In this document: positions 35,028 through 47,567 of the stretch, one piece after another
Layout: every line of letters starts with the position of its first letter
Position numbering within the stretch: position 1 is the first letter of the stretch
Assembly: GCA_013397115.1 (NCBI GenBank)
Contig: VWZW01007179.1
Coordinates: 306,579 to 370,578 of the forward strand
Length of the DNA stretch: 64,000 nt
Reading direction: 5' to 3'
Source: Edolisoma coerulescens
Lineage: Eukaryota > Chordata > Aves > Passeriformes > Campephagidae
The notes under the pieces: model-generated
Told to the model about the DNA's origin: nothing
Databases searched by the model: none
What the model saw: only the letters and a program-made list of their open reading frames with translations
Made by a program: the position numbers and the translations under genes

Positions 35028-37816
35028 TTCTGTAGGACACATGATCATTTTTGGTCCCAGACTTGGTCTTCTGAGCTCAGGCCTAAAGCCCTGTCCCCAA
35101 AATCATGACTCTGCCAAGAGGCATAAAAGTGAGCTTAGCTATAACCCTGCTGCAATATTAACATTTTAAATCCACACATTTAACAGAACTATCATTAATC
35201 CGCCCATCCTGAAATAAATCCTTTGCCTCATTAAGGGTGTCACTGAAACACTGAAACAAGCCCTCTCTTCCCAAATGTGAGGGGGCAATTCATGGTTGCC
35301 CAGGAGCACTGGAAACTCTTCCTGGCTCAAGGTCCTACATGACCCAGGGACCAGAGTGACACAGGCAAGTGAATTTAGGGGGAGCTGTGCTGATCCATAG
35401 CAACTGGAAAATGTAAAGGTGAACAGCATCTCACAGCCAGCCTCCAAGCTGGAGAGATTAATTGCACTCAGTGAGACTTATTTGATTACTTGTTCCCCTG
35501 AGTAATAATGGGTTTCCTGAAGACTAAAGGGAGTAACACAGAAAAGTCAGAAAGAAATATGGGGACATATTAAAAAGTAACTATGAAAGGGAGAAAAATA
35601 TATATGAAACCACAAGGCATGTAATTAACTTAGCATGGGACTAGATTTGTTTGCTTAATTATTCCATGCAGCTTCATAAAGCTCTGAAGCTTAAAAAAAA
35701 CCCCAGAACCGACTTTAACAAAATATCATTAGATTTGTGAATGAAAATCCTGATCTTTTTAAGGTCAATGGCTCCTCTTGGTTCATTCATGCTGGGATCT
35801 CTCCTTATGCCGAGCGTGGAGTTCTTGGCACTTTGGGAAGCATTCACATGGCTTAATTTAGGACTTCTGGCTTAGGTATCCTGAATTGCTCTCTGGAGGC
35901 TGCTCTGACACCACAGGGAGCTTGGTCCTGAGTTGGACCTAAAGTTAGAATATATCAATGATCTCTTCTGTGCATGCAAATCTTAAAAGGGAAATATTCT
36001 GCGAGTGACCAGGGCCTCTGTGAGGTTATGTGTCCCCCAGAGATATGGCACAGTAAACAGGAAATCAGGGAGGCAGCTCGTGTTTCCATAGATATGGCAA
36101 ATGCCAAATGCCACTTAAAAGGTGCTATACATCACTTTGTTCCTTCTGGGGAAAATGAAATTCACGGAAAAGAAGCACAGCTTGACAAGCCAAAGAATCT
36201 AAACAGGGGTTGAGTAAATTGCACCACTCTGCCAACTGTGTGTTCCATGAGGGAATCTTGGATTTTCTCTGCAGTCTTTATCTTCTCGTGGTGGCAGAAG
36301 GTCCTACACGTGGGTAATGATGTGAGCACTTAAAGGGCTGCTTCCTGGGGAGTTCCCCAGTGAAACCAGCCTGCCTGGCAAGTGTGGCACTAAATATCAG
36401 GTCACATCCTTGGACACTGGGAAAAATTAGTGGCGTCTCTTAGGATGGGAGCAGAAATGAACATTAACTTCAGAGTTGTCTTACAGAGGAGAGAAGACCT
36501 TAAGCAAAGAGAAATGAGGCTGAGGGAGGGGTGAGTTGGTGGGAAAGCCCTGTGCAGCTGGAGAGGGTGCAAGCCCCTCCTTGAGGACTCTGACCAAGGA
36601 ATGAGAAGGAGCGATGTAAAGAAACCTGCAGGTGCTCTGAAGAGTTTGGATGTTTTGTTAGACCAGCATATTTCTTTTAGTGTCTGGCTCGCAGCAGAAT
36701 TGTGTTGCAAAGTCCAGGTGTTTTGTGCTTCAGCTGCTGCCTGCATCTGGAGAGGTGGGCTGGGAAGCAGGGCGTCTGCAGGACCTGTGGAGGGATGAAA
36801 ACCACAGGGAGGGGAGCTTGGCAAGGAGGGGGCTGCCACTGGGCTTGGTGTGGCACCTCTGCTGTAAGACTCAGCTTCTGCAGAGCCTGTAATGCCAGAG
36901 AGATCAGATGGGGATGTCTGCAGAGTCACTGTGCTGCTGGTCTCGACGTGGAAACCATCATTAAAAGGTGAGACTGGCCCCAAAACAATGCACAGGTTTA
37001 AAGCAATGAGCAGTGGAGCCCATCCCCACTCGTCTCCATGCAAACACAGGGTGCTAAATCCTTCACAGGATCTGTATTATTCATAGCAAAAAACAAAGCA
37101 ATTTTCCCTCTTGCTCAGAGCAGGCTGGATGGATTTGTTTGCACACACAGAGGAGATGTGAAGGTCCGAGGGATCTTGGACAGCATCAGTGCTGCCCAAG
37201 TGAGCACGGGCACAGCAAGGGACCCGTGGTGCTGTGGGCCGTGCTGAAACCTGCTGTCAGGGGCTGTTCATCCAGAATAATGCCTTGGCATGGGCTCACT
37301 GCTTCTTCAACACTTGGCTGTGCAGAGGCTGAGGTTACTCAAATCTGGCCTTGCCCCACTTTTCATTCCAACATCAACCTCGCTCTCCCTTCCCCTTCCC
37401 CCCTGCCTCTGCCTGGGTGAACACGTTCAGGATCTCGTGCTGGAAATCTCAGTCTGGGTCACTGGTAGCTGGCCAAAGCACCACCCTGATGACTGCCAGG
37501 AATATGTGATGGGAGGGAGGAAGGCTTAGCTTTTTTCTAAATGAAAATGCAGAGTCTCAAAGTTGAAGTCATGGTGGGTTTTGCTCCCTCACTAGGAGTG
37601 CAGGATCAAGTCCTCTGAGAGACAGGGAGTGTGTATCATGTAGTTCAAGGATAAGGGAAAGAAAAAAAAAAAAGAATGACAGGCCTAATTCATGCTCTTC
37701 CAAAATTATTATTATTTTTCAGCTAGGGAAGGAGGAGACAGGATGTGGTAGAAAAACATTTACAGGAGTTTGGCGTGTAAAAACCTGAATGATGGATTAA
37801 CAGCTTATGCCAGATT

Positions 37817-37838
37817 TTACCTGCCTTTAAGCAGGTAA
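37817..37838. repeat. Inverted repeat, 8-bp arms, 6-nt loop
   Basis: TTACCTGC and GCAGGTAA flank a 6-nt spacer. Each arm carries TACCTG/CAGGTA, a variant of the E2-box bound by ZEB-type factors. Paired sites of this kind are known for ZEB proteins, but chance is a fair alternative at this arm length. Confidence 0.5.
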
Positions 37839-39242
37839 CATTTCTTCAAGCTCAACAAGCTCCTGCTTGCCTAGAGCTATACTTTTCTTCTCCAGATGAG
37901 TGAAGCCAAAGAACCCTGTGCAGTTTTCATTAGCTCCAACTTTCTCTCAAATGTTTTCTTCTGCAAGTTTAATTTCTTTTAGGGACGCAGGGGCCCTTGG
38001 GAAGCATGTGTCTAAATCAGGATCCTTTTTTTCCTGTGGGTTTGGGTCTGGGTATTTTTTTTTTGCTGGGGGGTGACCTGAGCTCTCTGGGTTGTGCAGC
38101 CAGCAGAGTTTCATGCACACAATCACAAGGCTAAGGGCAGGAGCTGGAATGCAGAGGATAAAGCAGAATGTAAATCCATTCAGTGCAGCAATTTAAGGTG
38201 TGGGAGGTCTCCTCTTATGCACAGAAAGGTCCTGTCAGTAAATGAAGCAAGAATCTTTACCCTGCAAAACAGAGCTGTCTTTTGAATCTCTGGTTTCCCC
38301 TCTGCATTGTGTGTGTGTCTGTAAAAGACACATAAAGCAGCTCTTTTCCCCCTCCCTGCTTTTGCAAAATCTCTACAAAACAGATCAGGGTGGCAAAAGG
38401 CCCCTGTAAATGTTGGTAGCTGCACATCCTTCCCACTGCACTGGAAGTAAATGGTTCCTTTCCTGCCTTTTTTGGCATGTCCCCTGGTATCTCTCATAGG
38501 AATGGGACTTTATCCTCCATGTCTTGCCTAATTTTCCCCTACATGATTTTCGTTTTCCCACGGTAAGATTAAGCTATTCTATATACCATCAGTCCCATAA
38601 TAGTCAGTGAACTTTAAGTGAACTCTAACATCTAGACTCAAGTCATTGCATTAAAACCTCATAAGTTGATTGGATAGCCGAGTATTTTAATATTAATCTC
38701 CCCACTAAATGCCCATATGCACTGCACAGACTCCCATACAAATGTCTGTCCTTGGAGCACAGCGTGTCTGAAAAGGCCAACTCACTCTGAGTGTGGCACA
38801 AAGTGATTTAGTAACACACCCTGGGAATAAAGGGGAATTTGTCATCCGAACCAAACATCAAAATGTGAGGAGCTCCAGCCTCTGCAAGCCTGGAAAGTTG
38901 GACCTGCACGAGCAAGTTGGGCCTGCAAGGAGAAGGGTCTGAAGGGGTGAGGGGATGCAAACAGCACCATGGGCTTACACCGTGGTTTTAAGGACATTTC
39001 TCTTCCTTCCCATTCCGCAAACCATTCCTTGGCATCCTTTTCATTCTATGAGCAGATTGTTGGTGTCCTCTGATTCCTGAAAATGACATTTAAACCTCTC
39101 CCGATTTAGTGAAAAACCCCAAATTCAGGGGATTCTTCTTGTTTTTCACTGCTTAGGCCCTGTCCTCTGGGAGAGTGGTCACCCTGTGCTGCTGGGGCTC
39201 TGCACTAACACATGGTCCCTTTATGACCTGGCATATGTGAGA

Positions 39243-39280
39243 AGTGAGTAGTTTTTCTCACAGTGAGTAGTTTTTCTTCA
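39243..39280. repeat. 19-bp imperfect tandem duplication
   Basis: AGTGAGTAGTTTTTCTCAC is followed directly by AGTGAGTAGTTTTTCTTCA. The first 16 bases are identical in both units. Confidence 0.85.
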
Positions 39281-41160
39281 TTAAACAGGGCAGTTTCTCA
39301 CCCCTATCACCATCACTTGTGCCTTCTCTTCCCTCCCTCCTGTTCAGATGGAGCAGGACAATGGGTTGGGAACACCCAGGGCCCAGCACTGGTTCTCCTG
39401 TGCCAAACCCCAGATCCTCCTCCAAGGGGGGACAGGGACGTGCCAAACCCTACCTGGTAACAAGCAGGTTTAAAATTAAGGCCTTCCATTCAGCTTTTAG
39501 GAACCTCAGAATGGTCTCCAGTACTTTTTATCCAGCTGCCTAAAGAACCATCTCCTCAAATGTGAAAGGTTAAATTTCAGCCAGCCAAGGAGTGGTGTTA
39601 CCTTACAAATATTTTGGAAATTCCCAAAACTTAGGTAAAGGTCCAGAAAGCAATTTGGGCCTGATGCAAGCCCGTTTAAGCTAATGGGATTTTTTTTGTA
39701 TTGCTTTCAATAGGATTTGGATCTGGTTGTCTGCAGCAGCTACTACAAACCAGCTCGTGAATGAAAGCTGGATGAAGAATTTCCTGCCTGCTCCATTTTG
39801 GTGAAGCAGTAGAGAAGGAGGGGGAACATTGCTTTTAAAGAGATAAATGTATTAAAACCCATTTGGCTTCAGGTCAAAGATGGCTCAAGCCTATCATTTT
39901 AAATATGTGCAGGACGTAGCAATTGCACTGAAACATTGGCAAGACCTGAGCTCACACAAAATAACAAAAAGGTCTTTGCCAATAAAAAGCCATCTTAAAA
40001 GATACAGTGCAAGGAGGTAAAAAAGGTTAGGCAGTACAATTCTGGAAAACATGAGAATTCTTCCTGGAATTACAGAATATATCTGTGGGCAATTTAGGAA
40101 AGGAAGACCATTTATGCTCTGCTTTGGATGGAATAAGACTGCAGCACAGACTGGACCTAATTGTGCACAAAGTTTAGGATGTATTACTCTAGTGGAAGCA
40201 TTTTTATCTTTTTTTTTTTCCTGCAATTGAATTCAATCCCTCTGCTTTTCTCACTGGCTGGAGCCAATGGGAATGGCAGAGGTCTGCTTTGTGCCCACGG
40301 GGAGTCATGGGATGGGAGATGTCCCTGGGGAAGAGCCTTTCTGTGCAGTGGTGCCAACAAACCTGGGCAGAAGCAGGACAGATAACAGCTTAAAAATATG
40401 CCAGATTCTCTCTGGGAGACTGTGAACATTGCAGCAGTTCAACCACAGCTTTTGTTGCACTGGAACAAGCAGATATGAGGATGCCTGGGAATTCAAATCC
40501 ATCTTAGGAAGTCTGAAGAGCATCATCGTGAACATCCCCTCAGACCAGGCTCTCCCACCACTGCTCCTGCTCCGTCTTGGGCTCGGGTGAGTGTCCCAGT
40601 GCCACGTGCCCCCACTGCCCCGTGTTGCCTGCCAGGTGAGCATTGAAGTGCCCAAGGGTTCATTGTTCCTCCTTTCCTGTGGCTGCCTCCAGGAGGAAGG
40701 GCAGGAAGTGAGTAACATGGCTGGTGGACTCCAGCTAAAATCTTAAGACATACTGAGTGAAAAATTGCCATTTTGGGTAGTTCCAGCTCTCACAGGCCAC
40801 ATGGAGCCATATCCTGTTCCTGGCAGTGGGCAGAGGTGGCTACTCAAGGAGAATAGAGGCAACATGGCTTTATGGACATGTGTCCCTGTGGATATTCCCT
40901 GGTGTGCAGCAGGAACTGGGGTTTATTTCCTGAGCTGGAGGGTGCTGTGGCTCTTGCTCAGCTCTCTGTGAGCACAGGGCTAGCAAACCCCTTGAGGAAA
41001 TCTGGATGGGTGCATTGTTCTACACGGGCTGGAACAGGAAAGCCAACAACTTTCCTGGAATTAAAATATAAATGAACACGTTGCTCATAAAAAGTACTTC
41101 CGAGATAAGTCATTTATAAACTTAGAGAAGTTTATGACATATAAGGCAATCTGTACTGAG

Positions 41161-41225
41161 GCAGCTGTGAGAAATGCAATTAGCTAATTGGCAATGTTTC
41201 TCCTAATTGCTACTTTAGTAGGAGA
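41161..41225. promoter_or_regulatory. Candidate homeodomain-site cluster with 14-bp palindrome
   Basis: CAATTAGCTAATTG at 41,177-41,190 is a perfect palindrome made of two inverted TAATTG sites. A third TAATTG lies about 25 bp downstream, within CCTAATTGC. TAATTG/TAATTA is the core recognised by many Antp- and NK-class homeodomains. The setting is AT-rich single-copy DNA with no repeat. Enhancer function is inferred only. Confidence 0.4.
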
Positions 41226-44200
41226 GCTACACCAGTTAGAGAAGACTTGGTGCTTGGCTCAGAACAAACTGGATCAGCCCCAAGGGAGCTATTTAGGGTA
41301 GGAAGTGGGAGTTCCCCTGCCTCCAGTGTCATTATAAACACAGAGAAGCCTGTTACAAGCTCTTGCTTTGCCACCTGGGGAAGCCACCAGCCCCTGGCCA
41401 TGGGGACAAGGCACGCTGCCACCCTCTGAAGGGAACAAGTCAGGAGAAACCAAGGAGACAACAATCAGTACTCAGAAAACAAGAGTTGTTTTCAATGCAG
41501 ATTTAACCTGGATTTCCTTCTATCTGGGAACATTCTTCCCTTTAATGGGTGTGCCATTCCCAGTGCCTGTCCATCCCCAGACTCTGCAGCTCTGACCAAA
41601 TACCTAAATGGAGAAGTGGCACTGAAGTGCTCCTTGCAATAACTCACCAGGGAGGGTTCTGGCGGTAGGCATCAAAAGGAAACCTCCAACAGCACCCACA
41701 GGAAAATAGCTGATCTCCAGGCCCTTTTATTGCTTGTAAAACTTTATTGGAGGTAGAGAGAGTGGGGATAGATAATGCTTTCACAGTGAAATCATAGAGC
41801 ATTATCTTCGTGTCAAAACAAAATTGAGTTCATTTCTCCAAAGATTAACGCTTGGTATCAGCTGCAGCAGTATCTAGCACCTCAAGGAGTTATTATTAGT
41901 TTCATTTCTTCTTTAAAGAATTCCCTTTTAAACAGAGTCTCCTGGAATTTACAGACCACCTCTGTCTGGAATGCTTGCACAGGAGTTATAAATAAAATTA
42001 TTTGCTAAAAATGTTTCCTAGTACAAACAGGCTGGGTTTACCAATGTAAACATACTATATGTATTCATGCATATTTTAAATTGGTCACTGTGGTTCTTTT
42101 AACATTTGCTTGGAAGATAACATGACATGAGTACATTATATATTTCCAACATTTTATTAGTGTGGAGAGGCAGTTAAAGACTGAGACATTAATGAAGTGA
42201 AGAGTTTTAATTCTCTTTTCACTTATCTGTCCACAGACTCACCTAAGCACCTTACATTCATTAACATGTTTGAGCCAGCCAGTAGAACCTGGAGCTGGAG
42301 AAGTTCTTTCATGGATGGGGAAAACCCAAACTGGGCAGACAAGAACAATTCTGGGTGAATGTTGCTCAGCTGGGAGCTGAAATGAAGTTCTCACAGCTCC
42401 AGCCCTTTGTGCCTCACAGAACTCTTTGTGTCTGTTGCAGATCTGGGAGAATTGATCGCATCAGCCACAGATTGCTGCTATCTAAAACCAGGCAAAAATG
42501 CTTCATCAGAGGAGCCCACATTTAATTAGGTAGGACCCACATGGTTTTTCAAAGTACAGAGCTGAAAATGGGGAGCTAAGGAAAAGCAAAGGGAATTTTA
42601 TTTTCACAAAAGAACGCCACACATGATTTCCTTAATTTACTGAAACCAGTTACATTAATTCCCATGGGTTTTGAGGAACTTTTTTTAAATAAGAAAAATG
42701 TACAATGATTAGCTGAGTTTCCTCTCTAACCTTGTTAAGCTGAAGTTATTGGAGAGATGACAGTACATGTACACTGTCCTGTTTTCTCCTTTTTCATTAA
42801 TTTTCCTCTTGTCTTGCCTTGTTTAAGCCTGAACCTCCAAACTTCCAGGGGTTTTAAGAAGCAACTTGAGTTTTATTTAGGGGAAACTCTGCTGGCTAAA
42901 GATGGGATCTGGCATAGCCATGAACAATTAGAAAATAAAAACTTTAAAATAATAATCAGTGCACTGAATAAATAACAGGCAGGACACTTTGCACAAGGTG
43001 TGGGATCATCTCCTGCTCATTGCCCAGTATCCATCCCAGACCTCCCAACTTTAGTTCAACCTCCACGGGGAGGTGCCTGCCCTGGAGTGTGTTACTTCCC
43101 TACATGGGTAAACTTTCAGCCAGCAGCTTTTGTCTCTTCCTCCTCTCATTAAGCAATAATCTTAAAAAAAAAAAAAAAAAATCGCTAAATTTATTTGCCT
43201 TGCACATACAATGAAAGAGCCAAAGATTTATTTCTGGTTGAAGCAGTGGGTACTGGAGGCAATAGAGCTTTGCTAGTTTTCATTAGCTGAGGAGTTGGCT
43301 TGATGCAATCACATTCTACATGCCAATAAAACTGAAAGGTAACCAGCTGTTTTATTCCAACTACTGTGTGGGGGTTTTTTATTTTTCCTGGAGGAATTTT
43401 GCAATATATGATTTGTAAAAATTACTTTTATACGTAATTAGTATAGCAATAAATATTTTCTGAACTGCAACTCCTCTTCTAATTTTGGTTTTCTAGGCAA
43501 GTCTAGCCAAGTCATAGCAAAGAACACGGCATCAAAAGAAAGTTATTGCAACAAAGCTGGAATCAATGTCAATAAAATAATGCCAATATCATTTGTGGGA
43601 GCAGAAACACAGAAATTTCCTCCTAGATCTTGAAAAATATAATTATAAGAAATTTAGGTTTCAAATTTTTTTTTAAACATTTTATAGAGGACTTTTAAGG
43701 TAATACTGAAAACACTATCAGCTTAAGAAATCTGAGTCAATTCCTTATATGAATAAAATTCATTCAGCACACACAGCATGCCTTATTGCTCGAGCTGTAA
43801 ATTGTCTCTCCATGATTTAAACAGGACAAAAGAGGCCCTGAAACAACCCAAAGCACTGCAAAGACTTCCCTGGTCAGCATTTTCAAGACATCATCATGTG
43901 TGAACATCCAATGACTTATGTTTGAAGAGATTTAACTGTGTTTGCCCATGAAAGATAATCTCTGATGTGGCTTTGGGTGAGATCTTGGGTAGGGTGGTCC
44001 CATGAATCCAAAGCAGGAGTCCACTCATAGGGTAGGACCCATCTGAAGCTTGAAAAATCACAGCCCTGATGGGATCTACCCCAGTTCCTGATGTCCAAGC
44101 TCCATTTGATCTCAAACTTCACTGACACAAGTCTGGCAAATAGGATGGCTCCTTTCCTGTGAGCAAAATTTGAAAAAAAGTGAAAAAATTGACTAATTTT

Positions 44201-45872
44201 GAATGACAGGCAAAGATAGCTAGAGAAAACATGTAGTAATATAGAAATATAGTACAGAGAAAATAAAAGTTTGTTTTCCAGAATGTTATGAAGACTTTGG
44301 GCGTGCAGAGATCTTCCTTTTTCCTTCTGAGCCATTAAAATCCATTAAGTCAAGACCTCAGGATCTAAAAGCTGTAAGTAATTAAGCATTGACCAAAACA
44401 AACCATTTTGCTGCTGTGTCCTTTGTGTCAGCAGCATTCACATTAACGCAGAAGGACCCACCAGAAGAGCTGATATGGTCAGTCAGTCATGAACTAAAAC
44501 ACTTTCTTCTTCCATAATTGCTCCTTTATGTTATGAATTTGCATTTTAATAACTCCCTAATTATTTATTTACTCGGTATTGTCCATGGTATGCAATTTAA
44601 GGTGCTTTAACTGCACGTTTAATTGACTGTGCATAATAGCTATTGGTGAAACATATGTAATTAGGAAGACTGTAAAATGTGTATTATATGTAAGTAATAG
44701 TCACTGTTCTATTTCAGGGCTCCTTTTAAGAAAGATTGCAGAAGTAATTAAAAACTTAGTCTAATCACAAGAAATTCTATATTATGAAGTGCCTTCATTT
44801 GCAAAGCAGAGGGAAAATAAGACTTTCAAGAGCTGAATCATTTTGATCTCTGTTTATGCCATTTTGCCTGTTTTCCATGAGACATTCCAATGGGCAGAGC
44901 TTGGCTTGGCTTGCCAGCCTGGACTTCCATCCTCAGCTGACTGTCCACTCCATTGTAGTCTTAATTCAACCTTTTAATCCTACCTGAAATGCACTTACTT
45001 GTGGTTGAATTAATAATAATTGCGAGCTCCTTGGCATCAGATACAGTCTACCTTAGTGCTGCTTTACTGTCTGGAAATTCCAGTTCCTGGCGTCAAGGGG
45101 CTCCGATCACTTCCACAATTTCTAGAAATAGCTGTGACTTGCTTTTTTGCACCATTTCCATCCTTTCAGGCTGAAGCTGAGCTCCTAGAAACAGAACACC
45201 ATTGAAGCACGAGCTTTTTTAGTGCTCACTGCTCGGTAACTTCGCTTTTCCTCTTTAATTACAGGTTTCATGTTTAGAGTACAGAGAAGGACATGGTGTA
45301 AAGGCACCTTTTCATGTGTGGACAGACCATAAAAATGTAGGTAGGGGCTTCTTTTCCGCAGTGGGTGCCCCTGTGGCATTCAGAAATGCCTCCCTGCTCT
45401 GTTATCAAGCAGACCTGTTTAGAAAAGAAAGAAAAAAAAAAAGAACCTGAAGCGCAACCAACTCCTACTTGGTTACCTCAAACCAGACACTGTTTGGTCG
45501 TGTGGGACCAAATGTCAAGCTGGACAAAGAAGGCAAGTGTACAGTGAGTTGGGCTATTGTGGAGAAGGAGCAGGAGTAAAACCAGTGTGGACAATAGTGA
45601 CATTTCTGTCGGTGCAGTGGGTGCAGCACACCCACTTGCTTAATCTGAAAATCTTGTGGGGTGCAAGCTCTCGTAGTTAACACAGCTTTTATTAAAACCC
45701 ACTGCAGCATAGATGAGCCATTAGGGTTCTTATCGTTAATAACTGCAATTTTGGGAGTCAGTCTGGGTGAAAATAATTTAATTAAAATTGCCTTAATTAA
45801 TGTGATTATTGCACCAAATAGGGAGGACAACACATTAATGCTCCTCTGAAGAATACTTTTTCACCTCTTCTC
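41226..45872. other. Gene-free, AT-rich single-copy sequence
   Basis: No gene or transposon is recognised. The stretch is AT-rich with many TAAT-type words, for example at 42.0-42.2, 43.38-43.48, 44.52-44.75 and 45.7-45.83 kb. It also contains A18 at 43,164-43,181. Minus-strand frames of 139 and 122 codons (43,916-44,335 and 45,465-45,833) have no recognisable domains. Confidence 0.55.
43164..43181. repeat. Poly-A, 18 nt
   Basis: A homopolymer run in single-copy sequence. I see no upstream processed pseudogene or retroelement body that it could tail. Confidence 0.93.
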
Positions 45873-45962
45873 TTCTATTGAAAGATTTAGCATTTACTGA
45901 CTCAGTAAATTACTGAGTCATTAATTTATGCTTGGGGGATGAGAAAGTTACTTTCAATAGAA
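45873..45962. repeat. 90-bp nested inverted repeat centred on two AP-1 sites
   Basis: The outer arms are perfect 12-mers: TTCTATTGAAAG at 45,873-45,884 and CTTTCAATAGAA at 45,951-45,962. Nested inside, TGACTCAGTA (45,898-45,907) and TACTGAGTCA (45,911-45,920) form perfect 10-bp arms with the 3-nt loop AAT. A short AGCAT/ATGCT pair lies between the two. Each inner arm contains the AP-1 element TGA(C/G)TCA, and the extension TGACTCAGTA is close to a Maf/NF-E2 half-site. The structure could be a paired bZIP regulatory site, a relic of a miniature hairpin element, or a transcribed hairpin. The outer spacers are asymmetric (13 versus 30 nt), so it is not a simple continuous stem. Confidence 0.85.
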
Positions 45963-47552
45963 TTAAATCTACAACCTGATGATGTAAGGGACTCCTCATG
46001 AGACTTCTCATACTGTAAATCAATCAATTTCTCCCAGTTCAGGGCTTTGGAGCACCAGCTAAACTTGCTTTTATAGAATGAGGGCACAAGGACAGTTTAT
46101 TTTTCTTCCAGACAGGGTAGATGGTGCCTGTCATAAATCAGCTGAGGTGAGGAGCTGGAGAGGAGGTAAAATGAATGTACAGGATGGGGAAGCCAATAAA
46201 AACCCTTCTTTTAACAGGACCATGGACTACTTGGCAATAAGATCACAAGCGCAGGCAGACAGGGAGATTCATATTTCAATCACATTGACTCTTTAAAAAA
46301 TAACGTATTTATTTATTTCACAGCATCAACATCTTCTTATTTAGCTTTGCACTATAAAGGTATTTGCCATACTAATCCCATTAGGAAGATAATATCCCTG
46401 CCAGAGCTCCTGAGGAAAACTTATCACCACTCCTATTGTTCCACTCCTGTTGACTGCTCAGGAGACAAGAGCTCATGGAATCAGATCCTGAAATTTAAGA
46501 CCTATTTAGATCCTCACACCTTTGTGCCAAAGCATCCTGGAAGTGTTAAACTTCTAAATTAAACCACTACTTAATCTGATGGCTCAGGGGAGTCCTGCTC
46601 TTCCTTAGCAGGATCACAAATGCAGTACAAGCAAAGGATCTGCTTAAAACAGAGCTGTGACTTGACTGGCAGGAAAAAGGTAAAGCACGAAGAGTGGGTG
46701 GGATCTGTCTAGTTCAGATTTCCTCCCATCTGTAAAAAAACTATTGTTTCCATTTGTTCTCTCTGACAGCCTCTCAGAAGAGGACTCAGGAATTTAAAGA
46801 GAAAAATGAATGCGTTTGGAAAAAGCTAGGCAAGTTTGGGAATCTTTCTGTTCCCACAGACCTCTGTTCACTGAGCAGATGCAGCCAAGATGAGCTCGGA
46901 GCAGCAGTGAAAGTGCTGGCTCCTTACCCAGGTGCCTCCTAACACGTCTGTCAGTTCAGAGAAATAACACAGCTTTCCCTGCTTTCATGTGTGTGACCAC
47001 AGGCTGATGTGCCCAAGGGTCAGTTGTTTTGAAGTGCACACACATTTTGTGCAGTTTATTTTTTAGCAAATGCACCTATCTATTTCACATAAAACCCAAC
47101 TGTGTTTTCTTAGGCCCTCTTTAAAGTGTTGTGCTGACATGGGATTAGATGAGTCTTCAATTTTCGTTTAACACCATTTGCATTCCATTGGTAGCTTTCA
47201 TAATCTGCTGGCAAAATCATGCAGGAATAGGACTGGCCTTACATCTAGATCGTATTTAAATCAGAAAGCCAGAGTGGTCTGCAGGTTGCAAAATAAAAAC
47301 TTAATACATCTCAAACCCTGGGCAGGTCAAACAATAGCTGGAGGGAGATTTATTTCAGCAAAGACCCAAGGAAGGACCTGACTGAAGGTAAAAAGTCTTC
47401 TAGCTGAGAGCAGGGACAGAGCTGATGCTGCTGGACTTGATGGAGAAACAGAGGTTGGTTCCTGTGGATAAATCCCAATTGTGAGTCAATGAAGTTAATC
47501 AAGAAAATGCCTAATCAGTTAAAGTTTAATGCCCTGTTGCTCATGAAGAAAC

Positions 47553-47567
47553 AAAAAAAAAAAAAAA
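47553..47567. repeat. Poly-A, 15 nt
   Basis: A homopolymer in AT-rich single-copy sequence, with no associated element. Confidence 0.92.

Larger units (their letters stand above)
35028..41160. other. Gene-free single-copy sequence, 6.1 kb
   Basis: No gene or transposon is recognised. The longest minus-strand frame, 213 codons at 36,402-37,043, begins at TTG, has its first internal Met far downstream and is Ser/Pro/Leu-rich. I treat it as chance. An inverted repeat lies at 37,817-37,838 and a 19-bp tandem duplication at about 39,243-39,280. GC-richer DNA near 36.5-37.5 kb and 40.25-40.98 kb has no CpG-island character. Confidence 0.55.

Noticed and set aside
36402..37043. 213-codon open frame on the minus strand
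   Set aside because: It begins at TTG, its first internal Met is far downstream, composition is Ser/Pro/Leu-rich with no domain I recognise, and there are no convincing splice sites. It lies in locally GC-richer DNA where long frames occur by chance.
37602..37625. Sequence resembling a tRNA B-box (ATCAAGTCCTC)
   Set aside because: There is no A-box at the right distance and no cloverleaf can be drawn, so it is not a tRNA or tRNA-derived SINE.
43020..43214. Poly-A18 as the tail of a processed pseudogene
   Set aside because: The sequence upstream matches no transcript I recognise, has no polyadenylation signal close by, and shows no flanking duplication.
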